A DNA stretch of 13,292 bases, taken from assembly GCA_944332645.1 (NCBI GenBank), contig CALVKK010000026.1:1-13292 (forward strand), in the 5' to 3' direction. Position numbers and translations under genes: made by a program. Shown here piece by piece: positions 7,478 to 13,292 of this stretch (the stretch's first letter is position 1; each line of letters opens with the position of its first letter). A model generated the notes under the pieces. It was not told the origin of the DNA, made no database searches, and worked only from the letters and a program-made list of their open reading frames with translations. Origin of the DNA: an uncultured Bacilli bacterium (GTDB taxonomy: Bacteria; Bacillota_I; Bacilli_A; RF39; UBA660).

Positions 7478-8338
7478 CTATACTTCCATAATTTTATCAT
7501 TATTTATAATTATTTCTTTTCCTATCGGAAGCATATTATTGTTTATATTATGACCTAAATTATTACAAACAACAATTGGCACATTATATCTATTATATAT
7601 TTGTTTGTAAAATTTTATATTATCATCATAATACCCAAGAATTATACCTTTTGCATATTTTAATATATTTGCTTGTTCTAATTGAGAAATTATACTTTCA
7701 TATTCAGTCATATTAGTTTCATCAGGGGAAGCTTCAATATATAATATATAATCTTTTAATTTAGGGAAATACTTTGTACCTAAAATTCTTCTTAATGATT
7801 GTATATTACCTCCTATTGCAATCCCTTTAGCATTACCTTTTTTAATTATGATTATTTCTTTTTCTGTTTTAATTGTTTTGTTATCTTCTATCAATTTTTC
7901 TTTCAAACAATCTAACGAAAAACTATTATTCATTTTACCTAATGACTTTACATTTGGCCCTATATAAGATGTTACTTTTGCTTCTTCATAAAAGGCATTA
8001 AATAACAAGGTTGGATTGCTATTACCTATAAAGATATTATTTTCAATTTTTTTATAATCAATATTACTTAGTAAAACATTTGAATTTATTCCACCAGTTG
8101 AACATATTATATACTTAGCTTTTGAAGCTATATCATATAAGTCATTTATTTTTTCCTCTATTGAACCACAATATCCATTGTATGTATCAGAAAATACATT
8201 TTTACCTACTATAACGTCAAATCCAACTTCTTCTAATTTTTTTACTCCTTCGTTAAACATTTTTTTGCTTTTCTCACCAGTTATAGAATTAGCAGGTGAT
8301 ATTATTCCTATTTTTACCTTATTTTTTTTATTATTCAT
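7478..8338 (-). CDS. S66-family serine peptidase (LD-carboxypeptidase / microcin C7 immunity MccF type)
   Basis: 286 residues, cytoplasmic, slightly short for the family (about 300-345). The S66 Ser-Glu-His triad is visible: Ser107 in FIGNSNPT (103-110; usually GYSDIT), Glu202 in ILYIEAS (198-204) after the IGGNIQSLRRILGT segment (175-188), and His263 in LGHNINNNMLPIG (261-273). Characterised relatives fall into two groups. LdcA trims the terminal D-Ala from muropeptide tetrapeptides during wall recycling. MccF cleaves the bond joining an aminoacyl group to AMP in microcin C-type toxins and so gives self-immunity. The sequence alone does not decide between them, but the position directly in front of a putative biosynthetic operon makes an immunity or product-processing role attractive. 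A strong GGAGGAG site (8344-8350) supports the start. The gene lies 28 bases behind the rel-like gene and is probably cotranscribed with it. Confidence 0.85.
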   Translation of the reverse strand: MNNKKNKVKIGIISPANSITGEKSKKMFNEGVKKLEEVGFDVIVGKNVFSDTYNGYCGSIEEKINDLYDIASKAKYIICSTGGINSNVLLSNIDYKKIENNIFIGNSNPTLLFNAFYEEAKVTSYIGPNVKSLGKMNNSFSLDCLKEKLIEDNKTIKTEKEIIIIKKGNAKGIAIGGNIQSLRRILGTKYFPKLKDYILYIEASPDETNMTEYESIISQLEQANILKYAKGIILGYYDDNIKFYKQIYNRYNVPIVVCNNLGHNINNNMLPIGKEIIINNDKIMEV

Positions 8339-8366
8339 ATTATCTCCTCCTTTTACTGTATGAATA

Positions 8367-9806
8367 TTACTTACTATTAAACTCTTTTATCTTTCTTTTT
8401 GCATGACTTGTTTGTGCCTTTTCTATCCAATCCTCTCTTGGTCCATAAGATAAATCATCGGTTACAATTCTCACTCTATCTTTATTTTTCAAGACATAAT
8501 CAATAGGTACATATTCCTCATTTACAAATACACCAACCATTGTATTTCCAATATCAGTATGTATTTTATAAGCAAAATCTATAGGAGTTGCTCCTTTAGG
8601 CAATTCAATTGTTTCTCCACTGGTTGTATATACATAAACTTTATCAGAAAAAAGTTCACATTTAACTTGATTTACAAATTGTTGATTATCACCAAACATT
8701 GAATTAATCTCTGTTAAAGATTTAAAAAATTGAAATTTACTTTTTAAATCTTCTTGCATAACATCTCTTGCGTTTCCTTTTTCTACATCCCAGTATGCTG
8801 TTAATCCAAATGAAGCCACTTTATCCATTTCAAAAGTTCTTATTTGCGTTTGAACTAATCTATCATCTGGGCCAAAAACAGTTGTATGTAATGAACGATA
8901 CATATTAGTTTTAGGATTACATATATAATCTTTAAATTTGTTATTTATTGGATGATATTCCTCATGAATCATACCTAATGCATAATAACAATTAGCCACT
9001 TCATCAACCATAATTTTTAATGCTAATAAATCATGTATATCTGCTAATTTTTGCCCTTCACTTAATCTTTTATATATACCATAAATATTCTTTGTCCTTA
9101 CTTTAATTTCATTAGGGATATTTTTATCATTTAACATTACTTGAATTTTTAACAACATTTCTTGTAAACAACTATTACTATCTTCCTCTATTTTTAACTT
9201 TCTTTCTTCTATTTTTTTATACATATCTGGTTTTAAATATCGTAAAGATAAATCTTCTAATTCAGATTTAATTCTATACGCCCCAATATAGTAAGCTAAA
9301 GGAACAAAAATTTCCATAGTTTCAAGTGCATTTTCTTTTTGTTTAAATTCACTTTTAAATTGCAAAGTTCTCATATTATGAAGTCTATCTGCTAATTTAA
9401 TAATTATTATTCTAACATCTTCAGTAATACCAGTAATAATCTTTCTAGTATTCGCTAAATTTTGATCTTGTTTAGAAGAAAAATTCATTTTTGAAAGTTT
9501 AGTTACACCATCTACTAAATTGGCAACATTTTGATTAAAATCATGAGCAATATCTTCTTTTGTAATTTCAGTATCTTCTAACACATCATGCAAAAGTCCA
9601 GCACATATTGTATCTCTATCTGCGTGCATATCTGCAAGAATATATGCAACATTTAAAGGATGATTAATATATGGTTCCCCACTTTGTCTATATTGTCCAT
9701 CATGTAATTTTTTAGCATATTCATAAGCTTTTTTAATAACTTCAACTTCTTCTGAATTATACTCATTAAGTTTGTCAATTAAATCTTGTAAAATACTATT
9801 TTCCAT
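8367..9806 (-). CDS. short Rel/SpoT-family (p)ppGpp hydrolase, synthetase site altered
   Basis: 479 residues. The order is an HD hydrolase domain (His49, His73-Asp74, Glu77-Asp78 in LLHDVLEDT, and Asp140 in LADRLHNMRTL), a synthetase-like domain (NIYGIYKR 240-247, HDLLALK with Asp259, KFKDYI 290-295, YRSLHT 303-308), and a TGS domain (about 383-450). The protein ends where full-length Rel proteins (about 730 residues) continue into the helical, zinc-finger and ACT/RRM domains. The QTQIRT segment (319-324) has Gln319 where the family has the catalytic Glu of EIQIRT, a position needed for pyrophosphate transfer. Hydrolysis of (p)ppGpp should be intact; synthesis is probably weak or lost. Ribosome-dependent activation is unlikely without the C-terminal domains. 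The start has a GGAGGA site (9813-9818). A terminator-like hairpin lies just upstream. Confidence 0.9.
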   Translation of the reverse strand: MENSILQDLIDKLNEYNSEEVEVIKKAYEYAKKLHDGQYRQSGEPYINHPLNVAYILADMHADRDTICAGLLHDVLEDTEITKEDIAHDFNQNVANLVDGVTKLSKMNFSSKQDQNLANTRKIITGITEDVRIIIIKLADRLHNMRTLQFKSEFKQKENALETMEIFVPLAYYIGAYRIKSELEDLSLRYLKPDMYKKIEERKLKIEEDSNSCLQEMLLKIQVMLNDKNIPNEIKVRTKNIYGIYKRLSEGQKLADIHDLLALKIMVDEVANCYYALGMIHEEYHPINNKFKDYICNPKTNMYRSLHTTVFGPDDRLVQTQIRTFEMDKVASFGLTAYWDVEKGNARDVMQEDLKSKFQFFKSLTEINSMFGDNQQFVNQVKCELFSDKVYVYTTSGETIELPKGATPIDFAYKIHTDIGNTMVGVFVNEEYVPIDYVLKNKDRVRIVTDDLSYGPREDWIEKAQTSHAKRKIKEFNSK

Positions 9807-9842
9807 AAAAATTCCTCCAAAACTACACTAAAAACTTAAACA

Positions 9843-9872
9843 AAAAGCATAACAAAATTATGTCATGCTTTT
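9843..9872 (-). terminator. hairpin with T-run in front of the rel-like gene (terminator or attenuator)
   Basis: On the minus strand AAAAGCATGACA (9872-9861) pairs with TGTTATGCTTTT (9854-9843) over 12 bp around a 6-base loop, followed by TTTTTGTTT. The one irregular pair is a G-U wobble on the minus strand but an A-C mismatch on the plus strand, so the structure belongs to minus-strand RNA. It sits only 36 bases before the rel-like start codon. A promoter is visible upstream of it (10003-10031) and none between hairpin and gene, so read-through would be needed to express the gene. Confidence 0.65.
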
Positions 9873-9968
9873 ATTTGAAAGGGCCAAAAAAGAATTTATA
9901 TTAATATATAAATATTCATAAAAGTTACAAAAAAATTTTAATTCGCTCGCTTTTATAAATTTACTCAT
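9858..9968 (-). CDS. possible 36-residue leader ORF upstream of the rel-like gene
   Basis: This is a small open frame starting at an ATG at 9968, 12 bases behind AAAGGA (9981-9986), a rather long spacing. A good promoter lies about 35-60 bases upstream. Its last codons (Lys-Ser-Met-Thr) make up the left arm of the terminator hairpin, and its TAA stop (9858-9860) lies in the hairpin loop. The peptide is rich in Phe, Tyr, Ile and Asn and resembles nothing I recognise. The same frame stays open upstream to a TTG at 10118, but the promoter lies inside that longer stretch. It may be a leader peptide controlling read-through, a small protein, or not translated at all. Confidence 0.3.
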   Translation of the reverse strand: MSKFIKASELKFFCNFYEYLYININSFLALSNKSMT

Positions 9969-10230
9969 CAAAATCAACAATCCTTTCAAAATATTACAAA
10001 ATAATTTACTATTTTTTATATTTTTTGTCAATACTTTTATGGAAATTTTTGGAAAAATATATAAATTTTTATGAATTAAAATATATTTTAATTTGCACTT
10101 ATTTATCTCAAATTCCAACTCTCATAAACTTTCCTGTGTTTACCAACAATGTATCGTTGTTATATTTTTGTAAAAAAATCCCATAAAATAAGATTTTTCT
10201 TTAATTTTGATATTTTCGTGTGTTTTTTTA
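9873..10230. other. intergenic region between the ftsW-like and rel-like genes
   Basis: About 360 bases with no convincing large gene. It contains the promoter at 10003-10031, most of the possible leader ORF, and a weak hairpin at 10174-10198 (AAAAATCT/GGATTTTT on the minus strand, 8 bp including one G-U pair) that could help end ftsW transcripts. I looked for the T-box consensus near the terminator and saw none, and I recognise no riboswitch. Confidence 0.55.
10003..10031 (-). promoter_or_regulatory. sigma-70/SigA-type promoter reading toward the rel-like gene
   Basis: On the minus strand TTGACA (10031-10026) is a consensus -35 box. It is followed after exactly 17 bases by TAAATT (10008-10003), a fair -10 box. 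Transcription would start near 9996, just before the AAAGGA site of the possible leader ORF, giving a leader of about 190 bases to the rel-like start codon. Confidence 0.6.
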
Positions 10231-11295
10231 TCAAAACAAAATCGTGTTTTTCCCTTTATTTATAAGGATTCCCACGACTTTTGTTATTTTCTCCCAATTT
10301 CTTGCATACCCTGTTACCGGTATCAAACCAACAACAACCATTAAATTTAGGCATGCTTGAAAAGCTATCTGAAAGATGATACCAAACGCTAAATATTTAC
10401 CAAATTTATCATCACAATTTTTCGATATTTTAAATCCTGTATAACAAATAGCTATAAATAAAACCACCACAACTAAACAACCTAAAAAACCCAATTCTTC
10501 ACTAATAATTGAAAAAATAAAATCAGTTTGTGGTTCGGGTAAAAAGAAATGTTTTTGCCTAGAATTCCCTATTCCATAACCAAATAGACCACCTGGACCA
10601 ATCGCATATAAACTTTGGATAATTTGAAAGCCACTACCTAAAGGATCACTCCACGGATTTAAAAACGATAAGATACGACTTAAGCGATAAGGAGCTGCCA
10701 ATATTAATCCAACAATTCCAACAACACCAACAATCCCTAATCTGATAAAATATTTAAAGTCAACACCGCCAACAAATAAAAGCCCAATTATGGACATGAC
10801 AATAATAGTTCCTGTCCCAAAATCTGGTTGTAACATAATTAAACCAAAAATAAAACCTAACAAACCTAAAATTGGTAAAATACCTTTAAATTTTTTCGTT
10901 GATTTTTCATTACAAGCCAAATATTTAGAAACATAAATAATAAGACCTAACTTAGTAAATTCGCTTGGTTGAATTCCGAACGACCCAATTCCAAACCAGC
11001 TACGACTACCATTTCTGACCGTTCCAATTCCAGGGATTAAAACTAAAATCAATAGTACAATACAAATTAATAAAATCAAATTAGACTTTTTAAAATATAT
11101 CTTATAATCGATTTTGCTAATTATTATCATTAATATTAAACCAACAATAAAAAATAAACTTTGGTTCTTAACATACTTTAAAGCGTCACCATATTTATAT
11201 TCTGCCCATATGTAAGAAGCGGAGTAAATCATTAAAATTCCAAAAATACTTATTACTATAACACTTATTAATAAAGTCCAATCGATTTTTCTCAT
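10231..11295 (-). CDS. ftsW: FtsW/SpoVE-type SEDS peptidoglycan polymerase, C-terminus abnormal
   Basis: 354 residues, an integral membrane protein with about nine visible helices. SEDS proteins polymerise lipid II at the membrane. Family segments present are SFGIQPSEFTKLGL (105-118), LQPDFGTG (155-162), and the long FtsW/SpoVE block from SDPLGSGFQIIQSLY (216-230) to PEPQTDFIFSIISEELG (253-269), including Asp258 of TDFIF. The match runs to GLIPVTG (323-329) and then breaks. Relatives continue with a segment like LPFxSYGGSS and a last membrane helix. Here residues 330-337 (YARNWEKI) are hydrophilic and unlike the family, followed by KVVGILINKGK (339-349), which may echo the family's end. No other frame restores the missing motif. 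The gene may be damaged or an inactive copy. GAGGG just before the ATG supports the start, and it has its own promoter. FtsW is a better match than RodA. Confidence 0.8.
   Translation of the reverse strand: MRKIDWTLLISVIVISIFGILMIYSASYIWAEYKYGDALKYVKNQSLFFIVGLILMIIISKIDYKIYFKKSNLILLICIVLLILVLIPGIGTVRNGSRSWFGIGSFGIQPSEFTKLGLIIYVSKYLACNEKSTKKFKGILPILGLLGFIFGLIMLQPDFGTGTIIVMSIIGLLFVGGVDFKYFIRLGIVGVVGIVGLILAAPYRLSRILSFLNPWSDPLGSGFQIIQSLYAIGPGGLFGYGIGNSRQKHFFLPEPQTDFIFSIISEELGFLGCLVVVVLFIAICYTGFKISKNCDDKFGKYLAFGIIFQIAFQACLNLMVVVGLIPVTGYARNWEKITKVVGILINKGKNTILF
10232..10277 (-). terminator. terminator-like structure at the end of the ftsW-like gene
   Basis: On the minus strand TCGTG (10277-10273) pairs with CACGA (10246-10242), and inside it CCTT (10267-10264) pairs with AAGG (10256-10253). 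The structure is followed by TTTTGTTTT, and the TGA stop codon of the ftsW-like gene overlaps the end of this T-run. The internal loops make it weaker than a classic terminator. Confidence 0.4.
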
Positions 11296-11315
11296 ACTTA
11301 TCCCTCATGATAAGT
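11296..11315 (-). promoter_or_regulatory. 5' mRNA hairpin presenting the ftsW ribosome site in its loop
   Basis: ACTTATC (11315-11309) and GATAAGT (11302-11296) form a perfect 7-bp inverted repeat directly in front of the ATG at 11295. The 6-base loop ATGAGG carries most of the GAGGG ribosome site. The predicted transcription start falls at about the first base of the hairpin, so it would sit at the very 5' end of the mRNA. Confidence 0.45.
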
Positions 11316-11321
11316 TTATGC

Positions 11322-11351
11322 ATAATAGATATAATTTAGAAATTTTGTCAA
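11322..11351 (-). promoter_or_regulatory. sigma-70/SigA-type promoter of the ftsW-like gene
   Basis: On the minus strand TTGACA (11351-11346) and TATTAT (11327-11322) are separated by 18 bases. Transcription would begin near 11315, leaving a leader of only about 20 bases. The promoter lies in the 59-base gap behind the metalloprotease-like gene, so ftsW can be expressed separately from its neighbours. Confidence 0.7.
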
Positions 11352-11354
11352 ATA

Positions 11355-12254
11355 CTATCGCAAATTGCAATTTTGATTAAATTGATTACTAATTTTAATT
11401 AATTGTCTTGCGATATCCTTCTTTTTTCTTTTGACAAAAAAACCTTTTTTATTTTGTAATTCCAACATTTTATACAGTAGATCGACTAATGTTTTATATC
11501 CTAAATCACATCCATATATGCCATTAAACCAGACTTCAATATCGTCGACATTACCTTCGATTCTTAAATTTTCTAGTGTTAACAAAAATGTCTTATTATT
11601 TAACAATTCTTGACAGTAATACTTCATTAAAAAATAAGAAGAAGAAACATATTTGTTGTTGATACTATTGCTAATAGCTTTCAAGGTGTTTTGAATTTGT
11701 ACGTCTTCAACAGTTAAATCCTTGAGTTTTATAATAATATCAATAATCAACTCGGTTTGTTTAGAATTGATTATTTCCTCTAAAACGTAAGAATTTTCCT
11801 TTTTAATTATTTCTAAATTCCCTTTATCAAAAATAGTTCTTGCTAAACCAGTTCTTAAATAAAAAATATCATCTTTAACGGTAATTTCATTTTTAAAAGA
11901 ATTAACTGCATGATTTAATTCATGAACTAGATTATCAATTAACTGTAAAAATGGAATATTATTATACCGATTCAAATAAATCGCCTTTTTAGTTTTTATT
12001 TTCTCATCCTTATAAGGATAACTAACATATAATGCTTGATAACGAGAATCGTCCTTACCAGTTATAATAATTGGTATTTCTTTTATACAATCTAAAATAA
12101 AATGTTCTTTTTTCAAACCATATTTAATAACAAAAGCCGGCACTAATACATATAACAAATGTTTAATATTATCAGGATATTGATATTTTACACTTATTTC
12201 ATCAATAATTAAAACATACTTGCTTAATAAAAACTCCATTTCACAAGAACTCAT
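11355..12254 (-). CDS. uncharacterised protein with HExxH metalloprotease-like motif
   Basis: 299 residues with no signal peptide or clear membrane helix, so probably cytoplasmic. The recognisable element is HELNH (111-115), an HExxH zinc-site motif. It is followed by FYLRTGLA (131-138) and by LEEIINSKQTELI (158-170), whose Glu could be a third metal ligand as in gluzincin-type enzymes. The rest is helix-rich and ends in a Lys-rich stretch. I do not recognise a characterised family and cannot give a substrate. The gene lies between mraY and the ftsW-like gene, where murD is found in the usual order, so a wall-related role is possible, but only from position. The start is preceded by GGTGAG, rather close to the ATG; a second in-frame ATG five codons later is possible. 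A terminator separates it from mraY. I see no strong promoter for it. Confidence 0.75.
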   Translation of the reverse strand: MSSCEMEFLLSKYVLIIDEISVKYQYPDNIKHLLYVLVPAFVIKYGLKKEHFILDCIKEIPIIITGKDDSRYQALYVSYPYKDEKIKTKKAIYLNRYNNIPFLQLIDNLVHELNHAVNSFKNEITVKDDIFYLRTGLARTIFDKGNLEIIKKENSYVLEEIINSKQTELIIDIIIKLKDLTVEDVQIQNTLKAISNSINNKYVSSSYFLMKYYCQELLNNKTFLLTLENLRIEGNVDDIEVWFNGIYGCDLGYKTLVDLLYKMLELQNKKGFFVKRKKKDIARQLIKISNQFNQNCNLR

Positions 12255-12288
12255 ATTCTCACCAATGATATTTTATAATAAAATACTT

Positions 12289-12309
12289 AAAAAAACAACT
12301 TTTCAGTTG
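12289..12309 (-). terminator. Rho-independent terminator of mraY
   Basis: On the minus strand CAACT (12309-12305), loop GAAA, AGTTG (12300-12296) is followed by seven T (12295-12289). It starts directly behind the TAG stop of mraY. The GAAA tetraloop exists only on the minus strand, which fits the gene direction. Confidence 0.75.
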
Positions 12310-13203
12310 CTATAATATAACACCAAAAGTCAATGCCAATAAAGACGCTATTAATCCAATAATCCAAAATAATTTAACTATGTCAACTTCATTCCATCCT
12401 CTTTTTTCAAACGAATGATGAATTGGTGTCATTAAAAATAACCTTTTTTTTGTAAACTTATAATATATTCTTTGAATAATACAGGTTAATGTCTCTACTA
12501 CAAAAACAATTCCAATTAAAACTAATAATAGTTCATGTCTTGTAATTATCGCAATGCTTCCTAAAGTTGCCCCTAATGCTAAAGAACCTGTATCACCCAT
12601 AAATATTTTAGCAGGATTGACATTAAACACTAAAAATCCAAGTATACTTCCAATTAAAGAAAAACAAAATAAAGATACACTTTCATAACCTTCCAACCAT
12701 CCCGTATTGTAAGCAATTATACCAAAAGTTAAAAAAGCAATTAATGACAGTCCACCAGCCAAGCCATCTAAACCGTCAGTTAAATTGACGGCATTGCTGG
12801 AAGCAACTAAAACAAACAAAATAAACAACCCATACAACCAACCAATATCTAGTCTTAAATTAAGAATGTGAATCCATAACAAAGGCTCATTACCTGCTTT
12901 CATAAATAAGTAAAAGAAAATAATTGCAATAAATAATTGAAGTAAAAATTTTGTACTTTCACTCAAGCCATTATTATTGTGTTTTTTTATAATTAAATAA
13001 TCATCTATAAAACCAATTAAGCCATAACTGATAAATGTAAATAAAACTATAATTAGGCTATAATTTAAATTGATTTTACCAAATAATAAAAGTAATGCCA
13101 TTAAAATCAATGTGGGAATAATAAAAATAATCCCCCCCATAGTCGGCGTTCCACTTTTTTTCTTATGTTTTTCCTCTAAAAAACGGTTCAACACCTGATC
13201 CAA
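12310..13203 (-). CDS. mraY: phospho-N-acetylmuramoyl-pentapeptide transferase, N-terminus uncertain
   Basis: An integral membrane enzyme that makes lipid I from UDP-MurNAc-pentapeptide and undecaprenyl phosphate. As given it has 297 residues (usual 320-360) and begins at a TTG. Visible are KKSGTPTMGG (15-24), the Asp pair in GFIDDYL (64-70), NAVNLTDGLDGLAGG (137-151), IFMGDTGS (200-207) and TPIHHSFEKRGW (259-270). In the last, Ser264 replaces the third His of the usual HHH. The TTG lacks a convincing ribosome site, and family-like sequence (PYFVIPILRKKK) continues upstream of it in frame until a TAA at 13276-13278. Most of the first membrane helix is therefore missing, or a frameshift lies in the two A5 runs (plus strand) at 13265-13275. 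No ATG is seen before the window ends. MraY identity is firm; the start is not. Confidence 0.85.
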   Translation of the reverse strand: MDQVLNRFLEEKHKKKSGTPTMGGIIFIIPTLILMALLLLFGKINLNYSLIIVLFTFISYGLIGFIDDYLIIKKHNNNGLSESTKFLLQLFIAIIFFYLFMKAGNEPLLWIHILNLRLDIGWLYGLFILFVLVASSNAVNLTDGLDGLAGGLSLIAFLTFGIIAYNTGWLEGYESVSLFCFSLIGSILGFLVFNVNPAKIFMGDTGSLALGATLGSIAIITRHELLLVLIGIVFVVETLTCIIQRIYYKFTKKRLFLMTPIHHSFEKRGWNEVDIVKLFWIIGLIASLLALTFGVIL

Positions 13204-13292
13204 TTTCTTCTTTCGTAAAATTGGAATAACAAAATATGGAATACAATATAATTTAAATGTATTGAAAAAGAAAAATTATATTAAAAGAGTTG

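Noticed and set aside
584..8338. Canonical lasso-peptide cluster
   Set aside because: An AsnB-like protein and an HprK-like domain are present, but there is no precursor, no B1/B2 leader-binding and protease pair and no exporter, and the other genes are not lasso genes.
8178..8363. 61-codon open frame on the plus strand
   Set aside because: It is antisense to the start of the S66 peptidase gene and its strong ribosome site.
9806..10000. T-box riboswitch in front of the rel-like gene
   Set aside because: The conserved AGGGTGGNACCGCG-type sequence before the terminator is absent.
9858..10118. 86-codon frame on the minus strand from a TTG at 10118
   Set aside because: The likely promoter (10003-10031) lies inside it, there is no ribosome site at the TTG, and the sequence looks like random AT-rich translation. 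Only the last 36 codons were kept as a possible leader ORF.
10231..10233. TGA at the end of the ftsW-like gene as a Trp codon (Mollicutes code)
   Set aside because: Reading through gives only a short Lys-rich tail that does not restore the missing motif, and Trp is encoded by TGG in these genes.
10231..10320. Group II intron or insertion element at the point where FtsW similarity stops
   Set aside because: The sequence after the break begins GTATGC rather than a clear GTGCG-type intron end. I saw no domain V-like structure, reverse transcriptase, terminal inverted repeats or second half of ftsW.
11431..11613. 60-codon open frame on the plus strand
   Set aside because: It is antisense to the end of the HExxH protein gene and carries no independent evidence.
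1..13292. tRNA, rRNA or CRISPR array
   Set aside because: I saw no cloverleaf-like GC-rich segments, no rRNA signature and no regularly spaced direct repeats.

Overview
The window looks like chromosomal DNA of a very AT-rich, Gram-positive-type or wall-bearing Mollicutes-like bacterium (Bacilli / Erysipelotrichia / RF39-type lineage is my guess; I cannot place it more precisely). The reasons are the low G+C, strong purine-rich Shine-Dalgarno sites (GGAGG, AAAGG), ordinary stop usage (TAA, TAG and TGA, with Trp encoded by TGG), and peptidoglycan genes in an order resembling a division/cell-wall (dcw) cluster. Every gene I support is on the minus strand, so transcription runs from high to low coordinates.

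Right-hand part (13292 to about 10230): mraY, then a gene of unknown function with an HExxH metalloprotease-like motif in the slot where murD usually sits, then an ftsW/SpoVE-type SEDS gene. This block has its own terminator behind mraY and a clear promoter in front of ftsW. Both wall genes are unusual at one end. mraY has no convincing start, and an in-frame stop cuts off most of its first membrane helix. The FtsW-like protein loses the family's terminal LPFxSYGGSS segment.

Middle (10230 to 8367): about 420 bases without a convincing large gene. They contain a good promoter, a possible 36-residue leader ORF and a terminator-like hairpin. Then comes a Rel/SpoT-family alarmone enzyme that stops right after its TGS domain and carries Gln where the (p)ppGpp synthetase has its catalytic Glu. 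It is probably a hydrolase-biased enzyme.

Left-hand part (8338 to 584): six tightly packed genes, several overlapping. In order they encode an S66 peptidase (LdcA/MccF family), a fusion of an HPr-kinase-like P-loop domain with a radical SAM enzyme with a Cys-rich C-terminal region, a glutamyl-tRNA-synthetase-like protein that has lost HIGH and KMSKS, a glycosyltransferase, an asparagine-synthetase-like amide ligase without the glutaminase cysteine, and a UDP-glucose 6-dehydrogenase. My inference is that this is a small biosynthetic operon. An amino-acid or peptide substrate would be modified by the radical SAM/kinase protein, joined by amide chemistry (GluRS-like and AsnB-like proteins) and decorated with a sugar, perhaps glucuronate from the dehydrogenase; the S66 peptidase would give immunity or do processing. 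No precursor peptide, leader-binding protein or exporter is visible, so the product is unknown. The last 583 bases hold no intact gene, only AT-rich sequence with weak hairpins and short, possibly degraded coding traces.
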